The position numbers were made by a program, and so were the translations under genes. Shown piece after piece: positions 9,147 through 21,000 of a stretch of 64,000 nucleotides of DNA. Source of the DNA: Linum tenue (lineage: Eukaryota; Streptophyta; Magnoliopsida; Malpighiales; Linaceae); assembly GCA_946122785.1 (NCBI GenBank), contig CAMGYJ010000005.1, positions 61,702,200 to 61,766,199 of the forward strand, written 5' to 3'. The notes under the pieces were generated by a model, which saw nothing but the letters and a program-made list of their open reading frames with translations, was not told where the DNA came from and ran no database searches. Position 1 is the first letter of the stretch. Each line of letters begins with the position of its first letter.

Positions 9147-12100
9147 TTGAGACTTCTCTGTTGGAATCTCAGGGGATTCAATGCCCCTGAGAAACATAGA
9201 TACATAAATAGACAAGTAGCAAAGTTACAAGTAGAGTTTTTTTTTGCTATTTTGGAAACTAGATTATTAAAGAATAATGTTGATGATATAAGGAATAAAC
9301 ATTTTAGTAGTTGGAAGCAACTAGATAATTATAAATATTCTGCTTCTGGTCGGGGTTGGTTGTTCTGGAAACCTCAGTTGACAGTTAGTGAAGTTGGAAT
9401 GGGAGAGCATTTTATTAGTGTTCGTGACCAGTCTGGTACAGAATCATGCCTAGTTACAACAGTTTATAGCCCAAATAAAGTGCAGGATAGGGCACAGTTA
9501 TATGATGAGTTGAGACAGTTTAGAGTGGCTAGAGAGCATGGAGTCTGGATTGGGGACTTTAATGTTATTGTTGAAGATAGTGAAGCCTCAAATCGTCCTA
9601 GTTTTAATCAAAGTATGGAGGATTTTCGTCGTTGGATTCAGGATATGCGGCTCATGGACCATAACCATTGGGTTCATGGTTTACTTGGTGGAACAAACAT
9701 GCCAATAATCCAATTTCACGACGGATTGATATGCCCCTGGTTACTGAGAAGTGGTTGGATAGTTTTCCAAAGAGTCTGGTGCAGACTATTGCTCCTAGAG
9801 TGTCAGATCATTGTGGATTGTTTATACAGACTGGCTCTAGGCTTACTTCGTTACCAAAACATTTTAAGTTCTTCTTGTTTTGGAGACAGTATCCTCAATA
9901 TGAAGAGCTTTTGAGAGGCTTGGCAACGGGAGGTTACTGTGGAGCCTTATCGAATATTATATAGGAAACTAGGGGAGCTTAAGAGAAGGCTCAAGAGTCT
10001 GAACAAAGTTGTCTATTATGATATATCAGTTAGAACAAGAGTAGCAGAAGCGGTGTTGGAAGTTTTGCCGAGTATTATGTTATCTGATCCCTCTGAAGTC
10101 AACTCACAGGTTGTGCTTGAGCAGGAGAAAATGTGTAGGGATCTTCAGAGTGTTGAAGAGTCTTTTTATAGGCAAAAGTCGAGGGTCCAATGGATCACTC
10201 GAGGGGATGCTAATGCTGGGTTATTTCATGGTATGGTTAAGACTAGGAATCACAAGCTGACTATTCAGAAATTGATAAATGATAATGGGGAAGCAGTAAC
10301 TGATGTGACAACAGTGAGTAAGGTAGCAGTGGATTTCTACAAGGGGCTACTAGGAAATGCACACACCTCTGTTCAGCAGTTCCCTAGTGTGTTCTTTGAG
10401 GAACTATTGTGTAAGAAGCTAACTGATGAAGATGATGCTTTGCTGATCACTCCAGTTACTAGGGAAGAAATTAAAAAGGTTTTCTTTGGGATGAGTAATG
10501 ACAAAGCACCAGGCCAGATGGATACATTGCTGAATTCTTTAAGATGGACTGGGAGATTGTGGGGACTGAAGTGGAGAACACTGTGTTGGAGTTCTTTAAA
10601 AATGGAGTTATGCCTAGGCATGTAAATTCAACAGTTATTTCTCTTATTCCCAAGCTTCCTATTGTTGAACGAATGAAATATTTAGGCCTATATCCTGTTG
10701 CAATGTGATCTATAAGGGTATTTCCAAGGTATTGTCTAATCGATTGTCATTGGTCTTACCACTTCTAATTAGCAGAAGTCAATGTGCTTTTGTCAAAGAC
10801 CGTTTAATTAGTGATAATATACTAATGGCCACAGAGCTAGTGAAGGACTACCATAAGAGTAAAATCTCTCCTAGATGCACCCTCAAAATTGATCTCATGA
10901 AAATCTATGATTCAGTTGATTGGCTATTTCTGTTTAAGGTTATGATGACTATGGGTATGCCAGACAACTTTGTTAAATTGGTTGAGTCATGTGTACAGCC
11001 TCCTATGCTCAGTGTTTCGTTCAATGGAGGATTATGTGGCTTTTTTACTGCAGCTAAGGGATTGAGACAGAGGGATCCATTATCCCCCTATCTCTTTACA
11101 ATTGCTATGAAAGTGTTTTCATGTATTTTAAATAGGGTTGTTAGAAGTAATCAGATCCCTTTTCATCCTCTTTGAAAGATTTTGGAAATCATACACCTTT
11201 GTTTTGTGGATGATCTACTACTTTTTTCTAATGGATCACCTACAACACTGTATGGGATACAACAGTTACTCTCACAGTTCTATTCAATCTCGGGCCTTAA
11301 ATGTAATCCTCAGAAGCGTCAATTATTCTGTGTTGGGCTTTCTCAGGAAGAAAAACAAGTGTTATCTGATCAGTTTGGGTTCCCTCTAGGTGAGTTACCT
11401 GTCCGTTATTTGGGTGTGCCACTCCTCTATGGAAAACTGACTTCTTTTGATTGTGAATGTCTTGTTGATAAGATCACTAAACGGATCCATACTAGGCAAG
11501 CCAGGACCCTGAGTTATGCAGAGAAATTAAAATGGATTGATTCAGTTACTACTAGTGTATTGTAGTATTGGATGTCTATTTTTCTGCTCCGCCCTTTAAA
11601 GGTACTCAAGCTGATAAAGGATGCTTACAAGAGATTCTTGTGGGGTATAGATTTAAATAAGAGAAAGTAAGCTCCAGTACCATGGTCTAAAGTTGCTTTA
11701 TTAAGGCAGGAGGGAGGCTTGGGTATTCGGGATTTTAAGACATGGAATAGGGCATGTGTAATCAGACATTTGTGGAATCTGTTAGTTGAAGCAGGGTCTC
11801 TTTGGGTGGCATGGATGAAGAAGTCTAGGGTGAAAGGAAGGAGTATTTGGGCTATTCCACCTAGCACAGTTAGCACTTGGTTTTGGAGGAAGATCTTGAA
11901 ATGTAGAGGCTTGGCACAACATCATATAACAGGAGCAGGGGAGTCATTGGCATGGGATGGCACTGTTCTTGCTCGATATTCAGTCAAGCAGGGATGGGCT
12001 TCCATTCGAGTCCCTAGTCCAATGTTGTCATGATCTTCTATTGTATGGAGCAAACCAATTTTCCCAAAGCATTGTGTTACTCTGGTTGGAAATATTGGAC

Positions 12101-12483
12101 ATAATCAGAACAAAGAAAAAGTTGGAAAGCTAGGGGATTAGCTGTGATGTTGGGTGTGTTTTCTGCCCCGGTGGTGCAGAGACTCGTGATCATTTGTTTG
12201 GTGGTTGTCCTTTTAGTAGGCTTTGAGTAAGTTATTGCAAGAAATCTGTTTTTACCCTGACTTTGCAGATTGGTGTGCTCAACTCTCATGGACAAAGAGC
12301 ACTTGGAGCCTTCCTACTAATGCAGCAGCAGTTGGAAGGGTTCTGTGGATAATGGGCATCAGCATGCTTTGGAAGGAGCGATGTGCAAGAGTGCATGGTG
12401 ATTCAGTGGCAATTTCTCCATCTCATGTAGCGAAGAAGGTGATGAAAGAATATTTGCCAGCAGCCAAACTACGTTCCAGTTGA
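9147..12483 (+). pseudogene. LINE ORF2: endonuclease and reverse transcriptase (broken)
   Basis: The endonuclease starts RLLCWNLRGFN and has the GDFNVIVEDSEAS motif; the first codon is TTG here, so the original ATG is probably lost. A frameshift near 9670-9700 moves into the next frame. RT blocks follow: QWITRGDANAGLFH, LISRSQCAFVKDRLISDN, LKIDLMKIYDSVDW, GLRQRDPLSPYLF, then a stop near 11175. The active site is LCFVDDLLLFS, with FVDD where plant LINEs usually have FADD. C-terminal zf-RVT-like sequence (WDGTVLARYSVKQGW ... WIMGISMLWKERCARVHG) runs through several stops to 12483. It cannot produce an active enzyme. Confidence 0.88.
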
Positions 12484-12640
12484 AGGTGCAGAAGGTTCTT
12501 GGAGATATAGTATAGCATGATGGTTCTGTAATAGTTTCTGGTTTAGTTTACAAGTTGTAATGAACAAGTGAACTTTTTGAGAGGGAGGATGCGAGTTTGC
12601 AACTCTCCGGGCTTCAATGCATTTTTGATTAACCATACAA

Positions 12641-13300
12641 AAATTTGTTTATGGCTAATGATAACTTCATTCTTAAATTAGTGTAATATGCAAGTCTTAT
12701 ATGTTATATATCATGAACAGTTCTATAAACGGTTCACCAACGATTTTGTAACGGTTAACCACTGAACGCTAAACCACTAACTTTTCCGGTTCAGCCTCCG
12801 GTCCGATTCTTAAAACAGAGAAATGGACCAAGGACGTTGCGGAGCTAGGCATGGCAGGGCGGATTAGAAGTATATACCCATACCCTGCCTCACGCTTCTG
12901 TGAATCGAATAATACTCGCCCATCGCGAATCAAATCAGGTAATACGCAACAGGACTGATTCAAATTCCCATCCCTATTTACAACCTTGCTCAAATTTCTA
13001 CTTTATACAACACCACTTATAATGACACCATTTAAAGTATTGTGTATTACATACTTCTTACAAAACATTTCAAGTGTTGTCAAAAGCTGCATTTCCCGTA
13101 GTGAATAGTGTCGAATTGAAGAATCTGAGCAATATGACATTACCACACTCTCGAAACAAAACCATTAAATTACATGAAGCTCAAGCACGAAACAGAAGAA
13201 TTGAACAACAAAATACAGATGTTGAATTAGTTAACCCCACTTTCTGGGCAAAACAAACTTGTACAATTGAGAATCAATACAAATAATCAAGTACCATAAC
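12641..13300. other. Intergenic region with MITE remnants downstream of the GRAS gene
   Basis: 12715-12820 has CGGTTNA-type motifs and ends near GATTCTTAAAACAG, like a worn hAT terminus. 12847-12976 runs from TAGGCATGGCAGGG to TTCCCATCCCTA, a pair of hAT-like ends, but the flanking 8-mers do not match, so it is only a probable remnant. From 13000 the sequence is AT-rich and leads into the 3' side of the GRAS gene. No gene is seen. Confidence 0.45.
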
Positions 13301-13552
13301 GATTAGCTTAACAATGATCTTCAAAGCTCCCGCAACCTGTATGCCTCTCTCTATTCAGTCTGCAGAAGCCTCCCATTAGCACCACTCTGGTAGTTTTCGC
13401 ATAAACAAAATCCGAATCGGAAAACCAAAATGAAAAGCAAACAAAGAATGGCCCACTCTCAGGACTTTTGTCAGTGAAAAAAAAAAAATACGAAATTGAT
13501 CCAAAAGGGACACCAAAAAACTTTTGTTGGGTAAACGGATAGAACCAAAAGC

Positions 13553-15253
13553 TCATCTCCAGGCCGAAACTTTGAGCAATGGTGTTCCTCTCCATTCCAG
13601 AACCATCTCATTCTGATTCTCCCCTTCAATTCGCAACCCATACTGACTCTCCCCTTCCCTCACCAACTCCCTCGCTTCCGCCAGACACTCTCCCACGATT
13701 CTCATCCCCTGAAACCCTAACCCGCGCGCCAACTCTCGCCCTTCGCTCATCATCTCGCTCCAGCTCAATTCCCACTCCGAGGAGTGAATGTACGGCGCAA
13801 CGAACAGATACTCCATCGCCAATCTCGCTTCCCCCAATCGGATCGGAAAGCTCCACTCCATCGATTCCAGCATCGCCCTGTAGTGATCCATGTACCCGTC
13901 GAAGAAGGCACTGAATCCACCCGAATCGTCGTTCGAATTCATCTTCCAACCAGCGCAGTCGCCATTGCCGAATGTCAAAATTCCTTTCGACCCTGTCTTG
14001 TTGTAGGCAGAGAGGGCCGACATTTCTTTCGCCAGCCGTAAGAACTCCATCACTCTGCTTTTACTCCGCCGCCGGCCCATGTGTGGCAGCCCCCACATGC
14101 AATTGAAAGCCAAGCACCTCTTCCCGCCTCTTTTCAAGCTTCTCCGAACTTCCCTCTCCACATCCTGGATCTCCATCTCATCCACTTTCAATATCACGCC
14201 GAACGAGTTAGCGTAGTCCTGAAGTTGCCTCTTCGTGCCTTCGAATCTCCGCCTCGAATTCACGTGCCCGAATTCCTCGCTCTTCCAGTTGATCGCCGTC
14301 AGCCTCACCGTCGTCGTCGCCGTCCTATGCTGCGGCTGCAACACGGCGTCGTAGAAGCCCTGAGACGAGATCTGGGGGATTTCTCTCTGCTGCTGGGCGA
14401 GCGCGAGAATGAGCGACGGCCACTGGACGCCTTCCCCTATGTCGAAGTCGATTATGTGGAGCACGTCGGTATCCTGCGACGTCGTTTCGAGGATCGCCGA
14501 ATTCGCCGCAAAATGCGCCACCATTCCGTAAGGGAAAATCCGGTAGAAGGCTTCCATTGCTCTGTCGAAGTTCTTGCCGGACTCTTGTTTCAGGTACTCT
14601 GTTTGTTTGTCCAGCGGCTGGAATGCGTAGTACAACAGCCGGTCGTTGATCTCGCCGGTGGGGCTCACTTTCTCGCTGATCCGGCCTGTGATCATCTCCG
14701 CCAGCTCAGCCTGCTTGTTCTCCATCGCCTCCGCGTATGCTTTCGTTAGGTGGGTTACGCTCACCTGGCTGTCGATCTCCGCCGTCTCCGTCGGCAGCGT
14801 CAGCGCCTGACCTCCCATGAATATAGTGGTCGTAGTCTGCGCCGCCGCGTATCCGCCGCAATTCTCGTAGCCGATGCGAGTGTCGGCAAATTGTTTCGAT
14901 GGATAGAGCTTGTTAGTATCGTCGACGCCTCTTAGCCAGGCACCGACGTCTTCGATTTCGGCGGCCTTGAGAGCCTCGAATTCGTCCAACTCTGCCGCAA
15001 GATTTGGGGGAACGGCGACGGGGACGTCGCAAGGGAAAGCGGCGGGTGCTGCATTGTCAATTTTGTTCGGGTTGGGGGAGAAATCGAACCAATCGCTGGA
15101 TTGGATTTGGGGCTGCTGAACGGCGGCGGCGGCCTGGTAGGCAGAGAAATCAAGGTGGTGGATGACCGGCGGCGGGGGGTCCAATTGGATTTGGTAATCC
15201 GCGTAAGCAGCATCATGATCGACGGATAGTTGGAAAGGCTTGGATTCGATCAT
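13553..15253 (-). CDS. GRAS family transcription factor, NSP2/SCL26-like
   Basis: A 566-residue intact frame from an ATG, with no introns, as usual for GRAS genes. The N-terminus (1-160) is variable and rich in Ala, Pro and Gln. The GRAS domain follows: LHR1 from about 165 (VTHLTKAYAEAMENKQAELA), the VHIID motif as LHIIDFDIGEGVQWPSLI at 265-282, LHR2 and PFYRE-type sequence to about 450, and the SAW region to the end (EWRGTPLLKVSAWR). GEGVQW after the VHIID core and the later GLPHMGRRRSKSRVMEFLRL block match NSP2 and SCL26-type GRAS proteins as I recall them. In legumes NSP2 acts in the nucleus with NSP1 in symbiosis signalling and strigolactone gene expression. Orthology here is inferred from motifs only. 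The length fits a full protein. No clear TATA box lies just upstream. It is the only host gene I am sure of in the window. Confidence 0.95.
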   Translation of the reverse strand: MIESKPFQLSVDHDAAYADYQIQLDPPPPVIHHLDFSAYQAAAAVQQPQIQSSDWFDFSPNPNKIDNAAPAAFPCDVPVAVPPNLAAELDEFEALKAAEIEDVGAWLRGVDDTNKLYPSKQFADTRIGYENCGGYAAAQTTTTIFMGGQALTLPTETAEIDSQVSVTHLTKAYAEAMENKQAELAEMITGRISEKVSPTGEINDRLLYYAFQPLDKQTEYLKQESGKNFDRAMEAFYRIFPYGMVAHFAANSAILETTSQDTDVLHIIDFDIGEGVQWPSLILALAQQQREIPQISSQGFYDAVLQPQHRTATTTVRLTAINWKSEEFGHVNSRRRFEGTKRQLQDYANSFGVILKVDEMEIQDVEREVRRSLKRGGKRCLAFNCMWGLPHMGRRRSKSRVMEFLRLAKEMSALSAYNKTGSKGILTFGNGDCAGWKMNSNDDSGGFSAFFDGYMDHYRAMLESMEWSFPIRLGEARLAMEYLFVAPYIHSSEWELSWSEMMSEGRELARGLGFQGMRIVGECLAEARELVREGESQYGLRIEGENQNEMVLEWRGTPLLKVSAWR

Positions 15254-16020
15254 GGTGGGAGCGGAGAGAGACCCGCCCGCCCGAAATCACCGGAAAATGA
15301 ATTGAGGTGGTTGGACCTCGAAGAATTTCGGGAAGTTTAATCTGGACGTCGTTTGTATTAAATGGATTAGGGGAGTGGGAAAGGACAAAAGTGGAGATCA
15401 TTCATACCAGCGCCTAGCGCATGAGTTAAACTATTGGAATTTCGATAACCCTTCCAAAAAACGAAAACAAAAATTAAGAATTGTTGCAGCAAAATCCCGT
15501 CTGACGTTTCCCTCTGACGTCTCTATAGATATTACGACAATCGTGTTATACCCTGCAAGCTGTAGATCAATGTCAAAACATAGTATCCGACATTGTTATT
15601 ATTACTTACATATTTATCTTAAGTTTTAAAACATAAAATATAGTTATTGCTAATGTTAAAGTAAAAGTGATGGAAAAGTTGCGCTTGCTGAGTTGATATA
15701 TAACAAACAAGTAATTGGTCTATTGGTAATACCACTAACGTTGAATATGCAACGATTTCATCAGACTAATCTCAGTCTCTTATGTTAACCGAGCCTGTAT
15801 ATGATTGATGACTCAACTAAAGATGAAGCACTTGATCATTAACAACAACATATTAATAAGAGAAAGGAATAAACCAGCTGGGGTGAAATCAGATTAGTCA
15901 TCGTGCACAACCGAAGAAGAAGAAGAGGGAGTTTGGTATGGGCTTCAGTCTTCTCTTTTCTTTACTAGGCGTTCAGTATTCTTTTGCTTTACCTTTGTAC
16001 CTTTCTTGAAGTGTTATTAA
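15254..16020. other. Upstream region of the GRAS gene
   Basis: This is the presumed promoter and 5' UTR for the minus-strand GRAS gene. The 100 bases next to the ATG are CT/GC-rich, as in many plant leaders. I see no confident TATA box, and the rest is AT-rich with no repeat I can define. A plus-strand 84-codon frame at 15375-15629 has no recognisable domain and is not called. Confidence 0.4.
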
Positions 16021-16449
16021 AGCAGAGTCGCTCCGCCCGACCGGTAAAACTACCGCCCGGTCATAAAATCGGTTTGGAACAGTTTAAAAACCGCTCCGGT
16101 TTTATGTAGCGGTTGGCGAGCGGCCGAGGCGGTTAACCGTTCGAGCCGATCGAGCCGCTCGTCCGATTTTTGCCATTCAGCCACTAAATTTAATTAAAAA
16201 AATTGCAGAAAATCAAAAATTGAAATAAACCAAAAAAGTCGGGCTCTCAAACTGAATCCTTATTTTCATTTCACAATTTCGAAGGAAAGAGATGAGCTCT
16301 GATTAAGAAATGTCCACTTTTTATACTGATAACTTTTATTAGGTACCGGTTCTCTAACGGTTTTTAAACGGTGTAATGTCGGTTGGACCACTAAAGTGCG
16401 AGCCGTTCGCATTACCGGGTCATGCTCCGGTTCGGTTCTGACAACATTG
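16021..16449. repeat. hAT-type MITE remnant
   Basis: The sequence is dense in CGGTT/AACCG motifs (AACGGTTTTTAAACGG, GCGGTTGGCGAGCGG) and ends in CGGTTCTGACAACATTG, the same terminus class as the 5611 element. The left end is not clear and no target duplication was found, so the limits are approximate. The MITE at 16460 is inserted almost directly at its right end. Confidence 0.55.
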
Positions 16450-16459
16450 CTTTCTTGGG

Positions 16460-16880
16460 TAGAGGTGCCAATTATCAATCCAATCCACCAATCCATTAAA
16501 AATATCCACCTAATCCAATCATTTAAATCCAATCCATTTGATCCAAATTCAATTGGATTGGTGGATTCATGGATTGATCCATGGATCCAAATGGCAAATT
16601 ACGGTTTGGTACCTATACTTTTTATATTTTATATTTTGGTACCCAAAATTTAATTTTTTATATGAAAAATATTATTGGAATTACGTTTTGGTACCTAAAA
16701 TTTTTTCATTATGACATTTTTGTACCTAAACATTTCACATTTTACATATTGGTCCTTGGTTGAGGATGTCATTTGGATTCATGGATAATCCACCAATCCA
16801 CTTGATCCAATCCATGAATCCACCAATCCATTTGATCCATGAATCCACCAATCCATGCATCAATCCATTTGCCACCTCCA
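16460..16880. mobile_element. hAT-type MITE, 421 bp, rich in ATCCAATCCA repeats
   Basis: Imperfect terminal repeats (TAGAGGTGCCAAT on the left, TGGAGGTGGCAAAT as reverse complement on the right) are flanked by a perfect 8-bp duplication TTCTTGGG at 16452-16459 and 16881-16888. Both arms consist of short tandem ATCCAATCCA/TTGGATTGG units. The AT-rich centre contains several GGTACC-type motifs. It is non-coding. Confidence 0.9.
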
Positions 16881-16904
16881 TTCTTGGGTCAATTATGCCA
16901 ACTT

Positions 16905-17850
16905 ATTTTGATGGCTAGATCAAAATTTTATTAAAAACAGACAACCAATAACAAATCGCTATGGCGCCCATAAAAAACATACAAGATCTGTACAATAAGA
17001 AGTCTCCCTTCAAAGGAAAGGGAGAAAATCTGAGATAAAGAGTAAAACTACTACCCTAAATCCCTAGACTCAGTAACAATTCAGCAAACTCTGGTCTACT
17101 TGACAACAAAAGTAAATAATCCATTTCACATCATGCACTAACTGGGGAGGGACTCTTCGCACTGTTTGATCATTACAGCCTTGAGCAGCGCTCATGCCAA
17201 ATTAGGCTAATCACTACACTCGAGGACAATGGATTCAAAGCTTCTACATTTGACTCACCACTCCACTGAGAAATACACCACTGCAATACTTCCTGTCAAT
17301 CTCCCAATTTTGGAGGAGCGGCAGCCTAGAATACCATAGGAAGAACAAACCTGATATATGCACACTCTGCAAAGTGCAAAGAGACGAAACCGGGTTTCAT
17401 AGCCTCTTGGGCAAAGGTTACACACGCTCGAGAGATTTTTGCCCCACGCAATCAACTTCTCTTGCAGGTTCAATCGATTATTTATCACAAGTCAAAGTAT
17501 AAACCCATGACGAGGGATAATATGCTTGTCCTAAACAAGTCTGTACCACTGCACTATGTTCTTGCGCTGCCTCAAAAAGTTCCAAACTCTCTTAACATAG
17601 TAGGATGCCATCACCTCCTATCCCATGTTAAACCAGACCTCGATTGTGATATATAAAGTTGTCCGCTTCTAGACACTTTAAAATGCGCTTCCAAATCCAA
17701 GAACCAGCCGATGTAGCCCTCATATCCCACATTGAAGTCTGCTTAACACGGTAGTGCTTGATCCAAGCAACCCAAATATACCCTTTCTCAGCAAGAAATG
17801 GCCAGAGATGACGAAGAACCCTTTTGCGCCTTTGATTATTAAAAAATAAG
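16905..17850 (-). pseudogene. LINE 3' remnant (RT C-terminus and tail)
   Basis: On the minus strand the region starts with RT C-terminal sequence (HLWPFLAEKGYIWVAWIKHY ... GSWIWKRILKC). It then has a degenerate zf-RVT region (LNLQEKLIAWGKNLSSVCNLC, 17255-17488) and a LINE-type 3' tail. A TTTTAATAAAATTTT stretch near 16925 is at the 3' end. There are many stops. The 5' part of the element is missing, as expected for a 5'-truncated LINE copy. Confidence 0.75.
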
Positions 17851-18025
17851 TTTTTGTGTTATCTTATGAACCCCAATGATAAATTTTTATCCACAAATAA
17901 TAATTACATCACTGCTGCAGCTAAGGCCTAATGGGAGTAATCAGCAAGGTAATTTTTTTTTTTGTCATAGAAATCTTTGTAGATTTACAAGGCAAGGATA
18001 AGGGTAGCCACAATAAACGGCATAC

Positions 18026-21000
18026 TCACTTATCAGAAGACATATAAAACAAATAAGAGAAGTCGAATAACAATGAAGGTAATCCAGGAAAGCGTAGGGC
18101 ATGTTGCGCCACTAAATGGGCAGCCCGATTCGCATCTCGAGGAGTAAATTGTAAAACAACTTTTGGCAATTGGACTAGTAATGCATGAACCTCCGAATAA
18201 ATTGCGCCAGCACGTGCATCTGATAAATTACCCGAAACCAGCTTGTCAATGACCACTTGGGCATCGCCCGTAAGTAACATCTCCCGATCATGCCAATGCC
18301 ACCGTTGCAGCTGATATAGTACCTCTCGTATAGCGAGCAACTCAACCAAGCCAGGATCCGACACTCCTCGAATAAAAGACCCAAAAGCAAAAGTCGGAAC
18401 AATGCCTGTAAGACCGACAATACCAATAGCTCCAGAGTGATGGGGAGAAGTTGCTCCATCAACCGCCAAACGAAGACCTTGAAAAGCACCAGTAAAAACT
18501 GCTGAAGAAGCCTTATTGCGTGACGACGAAGGAGGGTGAGGTGCCGGAGAGACAATGGCAAGACGGTTGGAGTCGCGATGTGATAGGAATTGACGACGGA
18601 GAACAGGGACGGTGAATTGGGCATAAGGAGAGAACACAACATTATTACGCCCTTTCCAAAGACGCCAACAGAGAAGTAGCCAATCAGAGATGATATCCGG
18701 GGCAGCATGGCATAACAAACTCCGCCACAACAGAGCGAAATGGTAAGAAGGATCAAAACCCAGTGGTAATGAAATGCCAATTGCATCACGAAGACGAATA
18801 GCCATAGGACAACGAATAAACAAATGTTCAAGAGACTCTCCTTCATCCGATTCGCAAATTGGACAAAAAGATGGAACATCAAGACCATGTCGCTGTAAAT
18901 CCTCTCGAACCGGTAGAATCCGAAGTAGAATTCTCCAAAGAAAAAACTTGAGCTTTGGCATCACCGGTAAGGACCAAACTTTTGGCCACAAAGAAGGATC
19001 AAGAGGGGAGGCAGAGTCAACCGACCGAGATGAATGAGGAGCAGAAAGAGCATTAAATTGGAGCCCAAGATGATACGCCGACTTAACAGAAAAAACGCCA
19101 TTGGAGGTGTAATGCCAAACAAACTTATCCGGAGACAAAGTGCGGGGAAGGGGAATGGCAAGAATGCTCTGCACAGAAGATGAATAAAAAAAAATTACGT
19201 AAACGAGTCTCATGCCAAGTGGAGGTAGTAGGAGAAATAAAGTGAGAAACAAACAAAGGAGAATCCTGTACAGAAGGAAGACAAGTAGGACGAAAAGCGG
19301 GCAAAGTAGGTACCCAAGGATCTGTGAATGCATCAATGGAAGTACCAGAGTGAACCTCCCAACGTAACCCATGAACAAGTAAATCACGACCATGAAGAAG
19401 AGACTGCCAAGCCCAAGACGGAGTGGAGCCAGTAGTGGCTGAAAGAAAAGATCCATGAGCAAAATACCGACCCTTCAACACACGAGCAACAAGCGAATCA
19501 GGAGAATGAAGAATACGCCAACACTGTTTTGCCAATAAAGCTTGATTGAATGTAGAGAAATCCCGAAAACCTAGCCCCCCAGCAGCCTTTGATAAGCATA
19601 ACTTCTTCCACGAAATCCAAGGTAGACGACGTTCAGTGCCTTGCTGTCCCCACCAAAACCGAGCAATCATACGATTAAGATTACGACATAACTCCTTTGG
19701 GAGGCGAAAGCAAGACATGGCATAAATAGGTAGAGCTGAAACAACAGACTTAATCAACGTTTCCAATCCGCCCAAAGAGAGACAACGACGCTTCCACCCT
19801 TGAAGACGTTTGGCCACCGCCTCCTCAATATAACAAAAAGTGTCACGCTTAGAGCGACGAATAAGAGAAGGGAGCCCCAAATAACGATCACGAACACCAA
19901 TGGCTCCCACCTGGAGTAAGGCTCCAAAAGATGAGGCTTCATCCGTTAACGTGTTTTTAGAGAAAACCACCGCCGATTTGGAGAGATTAACCCGTTGCCC
20001 ACTCATACGCTCATATCGGTAAAGAAGATGTAGAAGGAAATGACAATCCCTTGGCGAAGCACGGAGAAATAAAAAAGCATCATCCGCGAAGAACAAGTGT
20101 GAAAGAACTGGGCAATGGTGATTAAAGCGCACACCTTTGAGATCACCCCTCGAAATAGCCTAGGAGATCAGAGCAGAAAACCCTTCAGTGCAAAGCGCAA
20201 AAAGTGAAGGCGAGAGAGGATCCCCTTGCCTCAAACCTCGAGTAGGAGTGAAATAGCCATACGCACTACCATTCAACATAACAGAGATAGAAGTCGTTGA
20301 AAGACAATTGCGTATAAAACCAATCCAACGGGAATGAAAGCCAAGATTTTCCAGTACTCGAAACAAATAAGACCATTCAATCCGATCGTAAGCCTTTTCC
20401 ATATCAAGTTTAAGAGCCATAAAACGCTCCCGCCCAGTACGCTTATTCTGAAGATACGTCATAACCTCCTGACTGATCAACACATTATCAATAATGGACC
20501 GCTCTTTGACAAACCCATTCTGGTAAGTAGATATAGTTTGAGGCAAGATTGCTCCAAGTCGGGTAGCTAAAAGCTTGGAAATGATCTTATAGAAAACCTG
20601 ACAGAGACCAATTGGCCGCAGCTGCGCATAAGAACTGGCGTTTGGAGTTTTGGGAATCAACGTTAGCCAGGTATGATTAAAAGATCGCAAGATATGCCCA
20701 GTACGAAAGAAGGAAAGCACAACTTGGATGACCGAAGTCCCAACTATATCCCAGTAATGGTGAAAGAAAAGACTAGTGAATCCATCCGAGCCCGGGGCTT
20801 TGGTGGAGCAGATTTGGAAAACAGTTTACTTAATCTCCTGGGCAGTAAACGGGGCTAGAAGCTTATTATTCATGGTAGAATCAACCCAGGGATGAAGATG
20901 AAGATGATCTACTGCATGTACCACATCCCCCGGAGCAATTTCAGAAGTGAACAACGATTTATAATGATCCACCGCAACCTGCCCCTTTGCCTGTTCAGCT

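Larger units (their letters stand above)
7330..12640 (+). mobile_element. LINE (plant L1 type), plus strand, decayed, interrupted by a MITE
   Basis: Order: a GC-richer leader, ORF1 with a DUF4283-type gag-like domain, then ORF2 with an APE-type endonuclease, RT and the C-terminal zf-RVT region. Both ORFs contain stops and frameshifts. Ends are approximate: the 5' end is placed just before the ORF1 ATG at 7374 and the 3' end after the LINE-like tail near 12640. I could not identify a poly(A) tract or target duplication. A 663-bp MITE (8141-8803) lies inside ORF1. Confidence 0.88.

Noticed and set aside
12847..12976. Complete hAT MITE with TAGG...CCTA ends
   Set aside because: The ends look right but the flanking 8-mers differ and the TIRs match poorly, so it is only listed as a remnant.
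14081..14749. 222-codon plus-strand frame
   Set aside because: It lies wholly antisense to the GRAS coding region; its length follows from the codon use of the real gene.
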